Shown here: positions 43,092-52,708 of the stretch, in pieces
Position numbering within the stretch: the first letter of the stretch is position 1
How the letters are laid out: the number at the start of each line of letters is the position of its first letter
Origin: Negativicutes bacterium
GTDB lineage: Bacteria; Bacillota_C; Negativicutes; Sporomusales_B; JARLHX01
Assembly: GCA_031292035.1 (NCBI GenBank)
Contig: JARLHX010000375.1
Span: forward strand, 186,001-250,000
Length of the DNA stretch: 64,000 bases
Reading direction: 5' to 3'
Made by a program: the position numbers and the translations under genes
Notes under the pieces: model-generated
Told to the model about the DNA's origin: nothing
The model's database searches: none
What the model saw: the letters and a program-made list of their open reading frames with translations, nothing else

Positions 43092-44197
43092 CAAGCTCGA
43101 TCCCTGCCTTCAATTAATTTGCGTAAACAAGTCAGCAATTGTTCATTCTGCTGGGGCAGCTTCACTGCCAGCCGGATATAGTCGTCCGACAGCCCCACAT
43201 AGTTACTGCAGTCGCGAATCAGGACACCTACAGCCAAAAGAGCCTGGCGGAGCTGAGAAGCACTGTATCCCGAACCGGCGATAGAAACCAAAAGAAAATT
43301 GGCTGTGGCCGATAGCGGCCTAAAGCCGGGGATTTCTCGCAATGCTGCGCAAAAAGCCTCGCGGGCCGAACTGACGATTGCCAGGCTTGCCGCCCGGTAG
43401 CCGTCATCGGCCAGAGCCGCCGCCCCTGCCGCCTGGGCGAGAGAATTGACATTCCAGGGATCTTTGCCTTTGTCCAGCAGTTCACATGTCGTCTTGTCGG
43501 CCAAAACAAAGCCGAGACGGAGCCCGGGCAGTGCATAAAATTTGGTCAACGACTGCACTATGACAAGATTGGCATAGCTGGCCAAAAGAGAACGACAGCT
43601 ATAGTTCGCCTCATCTGGCAAAAATTCGAGAAAAGACTCGTCGAGCACCACCCGAACATTCTTACTCGCTGCGGCGGCGATGATCTTCTCCACTTCACAG
43701 CGCGGCATAATGCGCCCGGTAGGATTATTAGGATTACAGAGGAAAAGAATATCGACTTCTGCTAAGTGACTGACGACTTCCTCGACCGGTATGGCAAAGT
43801 CGGTCGCCGGATCGAGATACAAATATTCGACTGCCGCCCCAGAGGCCCGGGCAGCGCGCTCATATTCGCTAAAGGTCGGTGCCGGGATCAGCACCCGCTG
43901 AGGGCGGGTCATATGACAAAGGACATACAGCAATTCAGCGGCGCCGTTGCCGAGACTGATTTGCTCGGTATTCATACCAAATCGTCGGCCGATAGCCTCT
44001 TTGAGCACCGCCGCCTCAGCGTCGGGATAATGAATAATATACGGCAGAGCTTCAGCCACCGCCAGGCGCGCACTATCCGGAAAACCGAGCGGGTTGATGT
44101 TGGCGCTGAAATCGAGCAGTTCTTCCATCTTGCCGCCCTTTTGCCGTTGCATAGCGTAGAGGTTACCACCGTGGGTAAAGATGTCGGCTCTGTTCAT
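43091..44197 (-). CDS. cobD: Threonine-phosphate decarboxylase
   Basis: A 368-residue PLP enzyme of the histidinol-phosphate aminotransferase fold. It makes (R)-1-amino-2-propanol phosphate for the nucleotide loop. Typical are HGGNLYA and FSANINPLGFP at the start, FLCNPNNPTG, and the PLP lysine in SLTKFYALPGLRLG. Its ATG overlaps the pduX stop, so threonine kinase and decarboxylase are coupled. HisC is an alternative by fold, but the N-terminal signature and operon favour CobD. Confidence 0.92.
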   Translation of the reverse strand: MNRADIFTHGGNLYAMQRQKGGKMEELLDFSANINPLGFPDSARLAVAEALPYIIHYPDAEAAVLKEAIGRRFGMNTEQISLGNGAAELLYVLCHMTRPQRVLIPAPTFSEYERAARASGAAVEYLYLDPATDFAIPVEEVVSHLAEVDILFLCNPNNPTGRIMPRCEVEKIIAAAASKNVRVVLDESFLEFLPDEANYSCRSLLASYANLVIVQSLTKFYALPGLRLGFVLADKTTCELLDKGKDPWNVNSLAQAAGAAALADDGYRAASLAIVSSAREAFCAALREIPGFRPLSATANFLLVSIAGSGYSASQLRQALLAVGVLIRDCSNYVGLSDDYIRLAVKLPQQNEQLLTCLRKLIEGRDRA

Positions 44198-45072
44198 TGG
44201 CTACCCCCTTCTATCACCGTCAAACCGCCGGTAATCACCCGAGCGGTCCGCAGAAAAGTGAGTTCCGGACAAGCCGTCTGTACTGCGGCGATACATTCTC
44301 CAATTTTCTCTGTGATCACGCCGGGAAACAGGATGCCGATCACTGTGCCGCTGTGTGCGGTATTGACACCCACCGCCCCATAGCGCGGCAGCAGCTCAAG
44401 AATCGCCGGTAGGCAGGCCTTATGGAGAATGCTCTGATTGGCCAACGCACTCAAGGTGGCGCCTTGGCCGATCAGACCACAGTCGCCGCTGACCAGGCCC
44501 CGGGTAACCAGCGCCACCGCCTGCTCGACCTGGGACTCCTTGGCACGGTTTAAAACAATCAGATCACTGCGTTGATTAAATTGCAAGGTATCTACCTGGC
44601 CACCGACATCGAAGATGGCGACACTCAGCGGCGGCGGAAAACCGAGAAAGCGACGGGTCAGGCCACCAACATGATCGAACATGACAATCCCGGGATAAAA
44701 AATGCCATCTGTTGGTTCGATTGCGAGGGCGATATCGGCGATCTCGTCCGGCGTCAGCAATCTGCCGCAGCAGACAGCCGCGGCCTGACAAGCAGCGCTG
44801 ATGTCAGCGCTGCTTGACGCCATGCCCTTTCCCTTGGGCAGGGCGGATTCAACACGAACACTGAATCGTTCCGGGCGGATGCCTAAATAGGCCCAAGTGC
44901 GCTCCACCGCTTCGACGGCTTTACCGCCAGCGGCGACAACAGGACTGGCATCATCTTGGACAACGACCTCACTATATAGATCGACCGGACAAGTAATCAA
45001 AAAGTTTTTCCCCTCGACCGTCCCCTGCACCAATTCGCCGCAGGACCCGGGAGCGCGGACCATTGCTTTCAT
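44194..45072 (-). CDS. pduX: L-threonine kinase (GHMP family)
   Basis: About 292 residues. It opens with KAMVRAPGSCGELVQGT and carries the GHMP ATP-binding loop ALPKGKGMASSSADIS; the C-terminal HSGTVIGILF motif is also present. PduX makes threonine phosphate, the substrate of CobD. The ATG at 45072 follows ATAAGGAGTC; in-frame codons further upstream lie inside cobS and are not needed. Confidence 0.9.
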   Translation of the reverse strand: MKAMVRAPGSCGELVQGTVEGKNFLITCPVDLYSEVVVQDDASPVVAAGGKAVEAVERTWAYLGIRPERFSVRVESALPKGKGMASSSADISAACQAAAVCCGRLLTPDEIADIALAIEPTDGIFYPGIVMFDHVGGLTRRFLGFPPPLSVAIFDVGGQVDTLQFNQRSDLIVLNRAKESQVEQAVALVTRGLVSGDCGLIGQGATLSALANQSILHKACLPAILELLPRYGAVGVNTAHSGTVIGILFPGVITEKIGECIAAVQTACPELTFLRTARVITGGLTVIEGGSQ

Positions 45073-45088
45073 TGTTGACTCCTTATCT

Positions 45089-45841
45089 CTAAAACCAGAA
45101 TAAGCCCCATTCCCGGGCCAGCAAAAACACGGCCAGCACAACCAATCCGGATATTTCGGTAAGGGCACCGTAAACATCGCCGGTGAGGCCACCGAGAGTT
45201 TTTGTCATCCGGCGGCAAAAAGCAAGAGAAAACAGGACCACTGCCGCCAGACTGACGCCTGCCGTTATCCCCAGCGGCAAAACGAACAATAGCGCGGTCA
45301 CTACGGCGAAAAGCAGGCTGTATCGACCGGAATACTGGGCAAAAGCCTTGCCGATTCCTTCCGGCCGGGCATAAGGAAAGGCCGTAATTGCAATGACCAT
45401 AGCCAAACGACTGGCTACCGGCATAACGAATAAGGCCGGACCGGCAGTGACCGGCAACAGGTCGAGCAAAAGCGACCATTTCAGCAGCAAAAAAACACCG
45501 AAAGCCATTACACCGTTGGCGCCCACCCGGCTGTCCTTCATGATTTCCAGCATTCGCTCACGGGAACGCACGGAGAACACCCCGTCCATGGTGTCCATCA
45601 GACCATCGCAGTGCAAACCGCCGGTAAGCAGGATTTCCCCGACAATCAGAATGGCGGCCAGCAGATGGATCGGGAAATGGGAATCAGCTAAATAGTAGGC
45701 GGCTGCCAGGATGGCGCCGATTACCGCTCCGACCAGCGGAAAGAACTTGACGCTTCGTCCGAAATCTTCAGGCAAAACCTCCTGCTGGCGGAATATATGA
45801 ATACGGGTCAGAAATTGCAGAGCTGTGATCAGGGCGCGCAT
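45089..45841 (-). CDS. cobS: Adenosylcobinamide-GDP ribazoletransferase
   Basis: About 250 residues, an integral membrane enzyme that joins alpha-ribazole(-phosphate) to adenosylcobinamide-GDP. The acidic active-site motif GGLHCDGLMDTMDGVFS and the start ALQFLTRIHI are characteristic, with multiple hydrophobic helices. The ATG at 45841 follows AAGGAG. It lies between cbiB and pduX. Confidence 0.93.
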   Translation of the reverse strand: MRALITALQFLTRIHIFRQQEVLPEDFGRSVKFFPLVGAVIGAILAAAYYLADSHFPIHLLAAILIVGEILLTGGLHCDGLMDTMDGVFSVRSRERMLEIMKDSRVGANGVMAFGVFLLLKWSLLLDLLPVTAGPALFVMPVASRLAMVIAITAFPYARPEGIGKAFAQYSGRYSLLFAVVTALLFVLPLGITAGVSLAAVVLFSLAFCRRMTKTLGGLTGDVYGALTEISGLVVLAVFLLAREWGLFWF

Positions 45842-45887
45842 ACTTCCACTCCTTAGTGCCAGTCCCATCTGTCGCCCGACTGACTCA

Positions 45888-46853
45888 TCACCAACAGAGA
45901 CCGGCAATAGTCAAACCGGTGGCAATAACGACAAAGAGAAAGGTAACCAGATATAGTAGCTTGACGGTCTGAGCAATGTGGACAGGCTGGAGTTCGTGGC
46001 GCGGCTCACCCATCTCGGCGCGGTGAGAAGGCAGGCCGCCATAATAGTTCAATCCGCCCAGCCGTACACCCAGCGCCCCCGCCACTCCGGCTTCCGATAT
46101 GCCGCTGTTGGGGCTGGGATGCTTGGCAGCGTCGCGATGAATGCATCTGGCTGCGCCACCGGCATCATAGCCCAGTGCGGCGGCGGCGACAACGAGCAGC
46201 AGACCGCTGATCCGGGCGGGGATATAGTTGAATAAATCATCGACCCGGGCCGCAACCAGTCCGAAATCGCTGTATTTTTCATTTTTATAGGCAACCATTG
46301 AATCCAGGGTATTTACCGCCCGATATAAAAAGGCCAATGGCACCCCGCCGATAAAGGCGTAGAATAATGGCGAAATGATGCCATCGACAATGTTTTCCGC
46401 CACCGTTTCCACCGTCGCCCGGGTAACTTCGGCGGTGCCGAGTTCGGCGGTGTCCCGGCCCACAATCCAACCGACTTTTGCCCTGGCCTGGACAAGGTCA
46501 CCGGCATCCAAATAGGCCTTGATCTCCAGTCCGGCTTCGGCCAGGCTGCGAGGAGAAATAGTAAAAGCCAGCAGGCAGGCCCCGCCGATAAAACCGATCA
46601 GCGGATGAGCGGCATCTAGAGCGAGGACGGCCAGCCAGGTCACTCCATAACTGACAGCCAAGGTGATCACGACCAGCACCAGCCCGGCTCCCTGCTTGAC
46701 GGCCGGTGTTGCCAGCGGGCGAAGCAATAAAGATTCCAACCAGGAAATCATCTTGCCGATCAGCACAACCGGGTGCCATGCACTCCGCGGGTCACCGACA
46801 ATACTATCCAAAATGACCGCCGCCGCTGGCAAAAACGAGGCCATGCTGGTCAT
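45888..46853 (-). CDS. cbiB: Adenosylcobinamide-phosphate synthase
   Basis: A 321-residue membrane protein that amidates adenosylcobyric acid with aminopropanol (phosphate). Typical are LDSIVGDPRSAWHPVVLIGK near the start, VETVAENIVDGIISPLFYAF and VNTLDSMVAYKNEKY. Its ATG overlaps the cbiP stop (ATGA). Confidence 0.94.
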   Translation of the reverse strand: MTSMASFLPAAAVILDSIVGDPRSAWHPVVLIGKMISWLESLLLRPLATPAVKQGAGLVLVVITLAVSYGVTWLAVLALDAAHPLIGFIGGACLLAFTISPRSLAEAGLEIKAYLDAGDLVQARAKVGWIVGRDTAELGTAEVTRATVETVAENIVDGIISPLFYAFIGGVPLAFLYRAVNTLDSMVAYKNEKYSDFGLVAARVDDLFNYIPARISGLLLVVAAAALGYDAGGAARCIHRDAAKHPSPNSGISEAGVAGALGVRLGGLNYYGGLPSHRAEMGEPRHELQPVHIAQTVKLLYLVTFLFVVIATGLTIAGLCW

Positions 46854-48364
46854 TTTTCACCCATTATCCGGTAAATTAGTTCCATATCAAGACTACGCCG
46901 GACCACCGCTGCCAGACGGTCATAGCTATCCTCTTTCCGCTGCCTGGTACTTTCGGCAGCAGCCAGCGGGACCAGCCCTTTTCGTTGGCGGAGAGCGTTG
47001 ATTACCGCCCGGCGAAAATCATCATTGTCAAAGATACCGTGGATATAAGTTCCCAGGACCAGCCCATCCGGACGGACGACTCCGTCGTCGTGTACTGTCT
47101 CCTGGCCTGAGCGGCTGGTAATGGTAAACGCTGATTGAACGGGACTGAAAAACTCGGTTTGTCCCATATGTATTTCGTAGCCGGTCAACTGATCGGCGCT
47201 ATAATCAATCCCCAGAAACCCCTGCCCTGAGCAGGAAGCAGTCACCTGATGGGTAACCTTGTCAGTCGCAAAGACCGTAACCGCATCGATCAGTCCCAGT
47301 CCTGCCACTTGGTCGAAATCAGACTCGCTGTGCTCCGGGTCGCGTATTTCCCGGCCCAGCATCTGATAACCGCCACAGATGCCGACAACCGGGGTGCCCT
47401 TTTCTGCCAGCGCGAGTATTTCCCTGTCATAGCCCTGCTCTTTAAGGTACAGCAAATCTTCAGTGGTATTTTTGCTGCCAGGCAAAATAATCATATCCGG
47501 AGATCCCAGCCGCTCGCCTTGGCGGACAAAGCGCACCGCCACATCGGCTTCACCGGCTAAGGCGTCAAAATCGGTAAAGTTCGAGATTTTCGGTGTCCGC
47601 AGCACAGCGATTTCGATCTCGCCGCTGCTTGTCTGGCGATCATCCAGCGAAACCGAGTCCTCATCATCGATCCCCAGGGCCTCAACATGCGGAATGACTC
47701 CCACCACCGGCTTGCCTGTCCGGGCAGTAATAAATTCGAGAGCCGGTTCGAGCAGCTTAATATCACCGCGAAATTTATTGATGATAATCCCTTTAACCAA
47801 ATCCCTTTCCTCCGGTTCCAGCAGTTCCAGAGTGCCGACAACCGAAGCCAGCGCTCCGCCGCGGTCAATGTCGGCGATCAATAGTACTGGCGCCGGCGCC
47901 AGCTTGGCAATGCGCATATTAACGATGTCGTTGGCCTTCAGGTTGATTTCGGCCGGGCTGCCGGCTCCTTCGATCACCACAATATCATACTCGCTCTGCA
48001 GTTTGCGCAGGCATTCTTCGATGACTCCCAGCAACTTCCGGCTATAGCCGGCGTGGTATTCGCTAGCCGACATATTGCCGATCGGCCTGCCAAGGACAAT
48101 CACCTGGGAGGAAGAATTGCCGGTGGGTTTTAAAAGCACCGGATTCATCTCCACCGTCGGATCAAGCCCAGCGGCTTCAGCCTGGGCTACCTGAGCCCGC
48201 CCCATCTCGCCGCCGTCCTTAGTAACATAGGAGTTTAGAGCCATATTCTGAGCCTTGAACGGCACTGGACGAAAACCGTCCTGACGGAAAATCCGGCACA
48301 GCGCTGTAGTCAGTATGCTTTTGCCAACATGGGAGCTGGTTCCTTGCAGCATGATGGATTTCAT
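46850..48364 (-). CDS. cbiP: Cobyric acid synthase (amidotransferase)
   Basis: A 504-residue enzyme that adds four amide groups to adenosylcobyrinic a,c-diamide. The N-terminal ATP-binding domain starts MLQGTSSHVGKSILTTALCR and AQNMALNSYVTKDGGEMGRA; the C-terminal glutaminase-like domain has GICGGYQMLG. Normal length. The ATG follows AAGAGGTG. Confidence 0.95.
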   Translation of the reverse strand: MKSIMLQGTSSHVGKSILTTALCRIFRQDGFRPVPFKAQNMALNSYVTKDGGEMGRAQVAQAEAAGLDPTVEMNPVLLKPTGNSSSQVIVLGRPIGNMSASEYHAGYSRKLLGVIEECLRKLQSEYDIVVIEGAGSPAEINLKANDIVNMRIAKLAPAPVLLIADIDRGGALASVVGTLELLEPEERDLVKGIIINKFRGDIKLLEPALEFITARTGKPVVGVIPHVEALGIDDEDSVSLDDRQTSSGEIEIAVLRTPKISNFTDFDALAGEADVAVRFVRQGERLGSPDMIILPGSKNTTEDLLYLKEQGYDREILALAEKGTPVVGICGGYQMLGREIRDPEHSESDFDQVAGLGLIDAVTVFATDKVTHQVTASCSGQGFLGIDYSADQLTGYEIHMGQTEFFSPVQSAFTITSRSGQETVHDDGVVRPDGLVLGTYIHGIFDNDDFRRAVINALRQRKGLVPLAAAESTRQRKEDSYDRLAAVVRRSLDMELIYRIMGEK

Positions 48365-48393
48365 CAGATTACACCTCTTCAGGGACTGTTTTG

Positions 48394-48969
48394 TTAACTC
48401 TTCGCGTTATCAATCACAATCGCCAGTTTCTTAATCTCCACCGCCAGACCGCTTATCGTCAGATAGACTTCATCCGCCGCTGCCGCCACTTGCTGGTTGA
48501 CCAGACCGGCCAAATCCCGAAACTCTCGGGCCAGCGCATTATCCGGCACAATGCCCATACCGACTTCGTTGGTGACAAAAACCACCGTGGACGGCTGGGT
48601 CTTGGCGCTTTGCAGCAAAGCGGCAATTTGCTCTTGAACAAAGCGACAGCGGCCTTCAGGGGTCGCCGGTGCCTCCGGTGACAGCATCAGATTGGTGGTA
48701 TACACAGTAAGGCAGTCAAAGAGTACCGCCCCGGCGACAGACACAGCCTCGCGCAGGATTTGTGCAGCGCCAAAAGGGGCCTCATAGGTTTGCCACTCAA
48801 CCGGACGGCGGGATTGGTGCAAAGTGACCCGCCTGGCCATCTCACCGTCGAGTACCTGGGCTGTAGCAATATAAGCCACCTTAACGCCGAGGGCGGTGAC
48901 ATAGTCCTCGGCAAAACGACTCTTGCCACTACGGGCCCCGCCGGTGACCAAGACAATCTTTCCGCTCAT
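48394..48969 (-). CDS. cobU: Adenosylcobinamide kinase / GTP transferase
   Basis: About 191 residues with the P-loop VTGGARSGKSRFAED and the VFVTNEVGMGIVPDNALARE segment typical of CobU. It phosphorylates adenosylcobinamide and transfers GMP. The ATG at 48969 overlaps the cbiA stop (ATGA), which decides the start over upstream in-frame codons. Confidence 0.94.
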   Translation of the reverse strand: MSGKIVLVTGGARSGKSRFAEDYVTALGVKVAYIATAQVLDGEMARRVTLHQSRRPVEWQTYEAPFGAAQILREAVSVAGAVLFDCLTVYTTNLMLSPEAPATPEGRCRFVQEQIAALLQSAKTQPSTVVFVTNEVGMGIVPDNALAREFRDLAGLVNQQVAAAADEVYLTISGLAVEIKKLAIVIDNAKS

Positions 48970-50354
48970 CGTCTTCCTCCTGCGGCCTGAAATTCGCGGC
49001 ATTTAGTGACAAACCGAACCGCTGCCGGCCGGTTGCCGGCAAAATGCATATGAAGATAGGACGCAAGCAGATTATCTGCGGCATAACCGCCGGGATAAAC
49101 CGCTCCTGTCCGCATTTTTTCAAAGTCAAAGGCCCATGGGAAGGACTCACTGTCACCTGTCGGTTCCAGCGAAGAAAAATGAAACTCGTGACCGCGCAAT
49201 TTGTCGCCGGCCTGGGCGAGGACGTTATCCCGACAAGCGGTAACTTCCACATAACCGACAGTCTGCAGCTTGGACTGCATCATAGAGACCGCAGGCACTA
49301 CGCCGACCATTGCAAAGGTCTGGCCATCAAAGGCAGTCACCTGCCGGGCCAAATACATCAGCCCCCCACACTCGGCGTAGATGGGCATACCCCTTCCCGC
49401 CGCGCCGCGAACGGCTTCCTGCATCGCGGTATTAGCCGCAAGTTCTGGCAAAAACATCTCGGGAAAACCGCCGCCAAAAATCAGTCCGCTGACATCCGGC
49501 AAAACTTGATCCCGCAGCGGACTAAAAGGTATGATCTCCGCCCCAAGCGACTCCAGTACGGCCAGACTTTCGGGATAGTAAAAGGAAAACCCTTCATCAC
49601 AGGCCACACCGATTTTGACATCGCGCAACACTGGAACAGGAGCGCCCGGAGGCAATGCCAGCGGCATAGCACTGCGGGCCGCGTCAAGCAACGCGTCAAT
49701 ATTTACCTGCTGGCTGAGCCGTTCAGCCATAGCCGCTACAACGGTAGCGGCGTCGGTTTCGGTGACCGGGGTCAACCCCAGGTGCCGTTCGGGGATGGTC
49801 AACGCCTCATCACGGCGAATGAAGCCTATCGCCGGTATGTTCAGCCTGGCAAGCGCCTCAGCAACAATAGCCTGATGTGAAGCCGAACCCAGGCGATTGA
49901 CAATGACCCCGGCAAGATTGACTTCAGAATCGTACTGCCGAAAGCCCATCACGGTGGCCGCCACACTCTCGCCCGCCGATTTAGCATCCACCACCAAAAT
50001 CACCGGCGCCGACAGCTTTTTGGCGATAGCCGCCGTGCTGCTCACTCCGCCGCGACCGCCGTCATAGAGACCCATGACCCCTTCGATCATTGCGATATCA
50101 TTGCCAGCAGCAGTACGGGCAAACAAAGAAACAAGAGCCTCTTCCGGCATCAGCCAACTGTCGAGATTGTGGGCTGGCTTGCCACTGGCCAACTGGTGAA
50201 AACCCGGATCAATATAATCAGGGCCGATTTTATAAGATTGAACCTGATAGCCCCGCTTTTTTAGCGCCGCCAGCAGTCCGGTCACAATGGTGGTCTTGCC
50301 CACCCCACTGCTGGTACCGGCGATGACAAGCCGGGGAATAGTCAGCATAGTCAT
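48966..50354 (-). CDS. cbiA: Cobyrinic acid a,c-diamide synthase
   Basis: About 462 residues. N-terminal P-loop domain with IAGTSSGVGKTTIVTGLLAA and IGPDYIDPGFH, C-terminal glutaminase domain with the nucleophile in YAECGGLMYLA and LRGHEFHFS near the end. Two closely spaced in-frame ATG codons are possible (50360 and 50354); spacing from AAAGG favours 50354. Confidence 0.94.
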   Translation of the reverse strand: MTMLTIPRLVIAGTSSGVGKTTIVTGLLAALKKRGYQVQSYKIGPDYIDPGFHQLASGKPAHNLDSWLMPEEALVSLFARTAAGNDIAMIEGVMGLYDGGRGGVSSTAAIAKKLSAPVILVVDAKSAGESVAATVMGFRQYDSEVNLAGVIVNRLGSASHQAIVAEALARLNIPAIGFIRRDEALTIPERHLGLTPVTETDAATVVAAMAERLSQQVNIDALLDAARSAMPLALPPGAPVPVLRDVKIGVACDEGFSFYYPESLAVLESLGAEIIPFSPLRDQVLPDVSGLIFGGGFPEMFLPELAANTAMQEAVRGAAGRGMPIYAECGGLMYLARQVTAFDGQTFAMVGVVPAVSMMQSKLQTVGYVEVTACRDNVLAQAGDKLRGHEFHFSSLEPTGDSESFPWAFDFEKMRTGAVYPGGYAADNLLASYLHMHFAGNRPAAVRFVTKCREFQAAGGRR

Positions 50355-50368
50355 GGCCATCAGCCTTT

Positions 50369-50947
50369 CTAATACTCGCTGCCGCGCCTGGCATCAATAC
50401 CTGCCTGGAGGGGGTGTTTGACCACCCGGCACTCGGTCACCCGGTCAGCCAGAGCCAGCAGTGCCGCCGGCATGTTTCTCCCGGTCAATACCAGGTCCAC
50501 CTGCGACGGCCTGTTGGCGATTAGTTCGATTACTTGTTCCACTGCCAGCAGCCGATGGCGGATGGCGTGGCTGATTTCGTCCAGTACCACAAGGTCTGTT
50601 TTGCCGGTTAGCAGCACCTCATTGGCAAAAGCCAGGGCCTGTCCGGCATAGTCGTGGACCGGGTTACGGTTTTCCCGGAAACATTCACCGCATTTGATAC
50701 ACTGCTTGGCGCCGCTTTTGATGTCGGTCGCGATAGGGCAACCATACCCGAACTGCCTGATGACAAGACCAGGCGCCAGTTGCTGCTGGGCAAACAGTTC
50801 CCCGGTATAGCCGCCGCCCTTTAAAAACTGGACCATCACCGCTTTTCTTCCCTGTGCGGCTGCAGCCACCGCAAGGCCCAGCGCCGCCGTGGTTTTTCCT
50901 TTGCCCTCGCCGGTGAAGATCAGCACCTTGGCTGTATTGGCGTTCAT
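50369..50947 (-). CDS. cobO: Cob(I)alamin adenosyltransferase with a Cys-rich insert
   Basis: About 192 residues of the CobA/CobO/BtuR type. The P-loop is FTGEGKGKTTAALG and the conserved VVLDEISHAI follows. Unusually, residues 70-89 hold four cysteines, Cys70 then CIKCGEC (Cys83, 86, 89), a metal-site-like cluster I do not recall from the Salmonella enzyme. The ATG overlaps the cbiC stop. It attaches the upper adenosyl ligand. Confidence 0.92.
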   Translation of the reverse strand: MNANTAKVLIFTGEGKGKTTAALGLAVAAAAQGRKAVMVQFLKGGGYTGELFAQQQLAPGLVIRQFGYGCPIATDIKSGAKQCIKCGECFRENRNPVHDYAGQALAFANEVLLTGKTDLVVLDEISHAIRHRLLAVEQVIELIANRPSQVDLVLTGRNMPAALLALADRVTECRVVKHPLQAGIDARRGSEY

Positions 50948-51570
50948 GTATCCAGCATATAGAGCAGAGCGTTGGTGGTGGCTGCGGCGATCGGGCTGCC
51001 GCCCTTGTTGCCGACAACGGTGATATAGGGTACCGCCGACTCGGCGATCAGTAATTCCTTCGATTCGGCTGCACCGACAAATCCCACCGGAACGCCGATG
51101 ATCGCACATGGACGGATAGCGGTTTCCCGCATCAGCCGCAGTACTTCAAACAGAGCGGTGGGAGCGTTGCCGATGGCGACAATCGCACCATGCAGCCGCT
51201 CGCCGAAACTCCGCATCGCAGCCATCGAGCGGGTAATGCCCAGCCGCTGGGCTTCGGCGGCAACGTCGGCGTCGCCGATCAGGCAATGGGTTTGTCCGCC
51301 CAGCTCGGCCAGTCGCCGGCGGTTGATGCCTGTCCGGACCATTTCCACGTCACAGAAAATATCGCAGCCGCCTGCCATCGCCTGACAAGCCGCATCGATC
51401 GCCTGGGGATGGACGCGGATAATTCTGGCGTAATCGGGATCACCGGCAGCATGAATGATCCGTGAAAACACCTTCACGGTGCGAGCATCCAGTTTCATTC
51501 CCCCAAGATACGGGGCGATGATTTCCATGCTCCTGGTTTCAATTAAACGGGGATCGGTGATGAACTCCAC
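50944..51570 (-). CDS. cbiC: Cobalt-precorrin-8 methylmutase
   Basis: 208 residues. The catalytic His lies in SRIIHAAGDPDYA and the substrate loop in GINRRRLAELGG; the C-terminal PYITVVGNKGGSPIAAA is typical. It moves the C11 methyl to C12 to give cobyrinate. Start is a GTG sharing one base with the cbiX stop. Confidence 0.95.
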   Translation of the reverse strand: MEFITDPRLIETRSMEIIAPYLGGMKLDARTVKVFSRIIHAAGDPDYARIIRVHPQAIDAACQAMAGGCDIFCDVEMVRTGINRRRLAELGGQTHCLIGDADVAAEAQRLGITRSMAAMRSFGERLHGAIVAIGNAPTALFEVLRLMRETAIRPCAIIGVPVGFVGAAESKELLIAESAVPYITVVGNKGGSPIAAATTNALLYMLDT

Positions 51571-51947
51571 TATTGTACCTCCCTGATCCGTTCCAGCAAA
51601 ATATCAGCGATACGTGGATCGGCGCCAATGTGGCGGGCCATAGAAATGACTATGCCGGGATGCTTACAGCGAAGCTCACTGATTTCTTCCGGGATATCCT
51701 GCTGAATGTGCATTCCGTTAGCGAAGAACATCGGCACAATGGTAATCTGAGAAATCCCCCGGCTTACCAGCTTGTCTACTGCTTCCTCGATGGTCTGCAG
51801 GCCCGATTTGCGGTTCATGATCGCCGTTTCCACCAAATCGTGGCCCACTCTTTCCCGAATCATATCACTGATCTGGAAAACCACCTGATTGGCCTCGCCT
51901 ACCGCGGCTCGGCTGCCGTGTCCGAGGATCACTATTCCAGGTTTCAC
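51570..51947 (-). CDS. cbiX: Sirohydrochlorin cobaltochelatase, short form
   Basis: A 125-residue single-domain chelatase (CbiX-S type) with metal-binding histidines in LGHGSRAAVGEAN and FFANGMHIQQDIP. Two-domain CbiX proteins are about twice as long, so a homodimer is expected. It inserts cobalt at the entry to the anaerobic pathway. It starts with GTG overlapping the cbiJ stop. Confidence 0.92.
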   Translation of the reverse strand: MKPGIVILGHGSRAAVGEANQVVFQISDMIRERVGHDLVETAIMNRKSGLQTIEEAVDKLVSRGISQITIVPMFFANGMHIQQDIPEEISELRCKHPGIVISMARHIGADPRIADILLERIREVQ

Positions 51948-52708
51948 GAAAAAGCCTCCTTAACATACCGTATAACATCCTCAAGGGAAGAAACACTATT
52001 TTGCGCCAAGGTTTGCGGCCGATCGATAACCACCAGCGGCAACCCGAGCTCGATTGCGGCGCTGAATTTACTGTCAGCACCGCCAACCAGCCCGCTGTTT
52101 TTGGTCACAATAACCTCGCTTACATATTCTTTAAATAAAGCGACGTTGAATTTATGGCTGAACGGCCCCTGCAGCGCTACAATATCTTCTGGCGTAAAAC
52201 CCAGCGCCGTGCATTCGGCGATCACCTGCTCTTCAGGCAGTACTCTGGCGATGAGACGATGGCCGGCTAACAGCGGCTCGTTTTTAAATACCTTCAAGGT
52301 GCGGCTGCCGGTGGTCAAAAACACCACCGTGCCTAGCCCGGCCGCAACCTGAGCCGCTTCCTGGGCATCGGCGACTACATGCAGTCGGTCATACTGTGGC
52401 AGCGGAGCCACCGGCCGCTCATAGCGCAGATAGTGGATCCCGCAGCGCTCACAGGCAGCTGCCGCATTGCCGGATACTCCGGTGGCGTAGGGATGACTGG
52501 CGTCAACCACTGCCGTGATGCCTCGCTGCGCAATCAGATCGGCGAACCCGTCGCCGTCCAGCGGGCAGGCACTGACCTGCAGATTGGCTTGTTCGCTCAA
52601 TTGCCGACCGTATTCGCTCACAACCGAAACCAGCACCGGATAGCCAAGAGCAGCCAGTTCGGCCGCGATTTCCCGGCCATCCCTGGTGCCTGCCACCACC
52701 AGAATCAT
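51944..52708 (-). CDS. cbiJ: Cobalt-precorrin-6A reductase
   Basis: 254 residues. VVAGTRDGREIAAELAALGY at the start is the dinucleotide-binding strand typical of CbiJ/CobK; AVVDASHPYATGVSGNA and VVFLTTGSRTLKVF are diagnostic. It reduces the macrocycle with NAD(P)H. Both ends overlap neighbours. Confidence 0.94.
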   Translation of the reverse strand: MILVVAGTRDGREIAAELAALGYPVLVSVVSEYGRQLSEQANLQVSACPLDGDGFADLIAQRGITAVVDASHPYATGVSGNAAAACERCGIHYLRYERPVAPLPQYDRLHVVADAQEAAQVAAGLGTVVFLTTGSRTLKVFKNEPLLAGHRLIARVLPEEQVIAECTALGFTPEDIVALQGPFSHKFNVALFKEYVSEVIVTKNSGLVGGADSKFSAAIELGLPLVVIDRPQTLAQNSVSSLEDVIRYVKEAFS

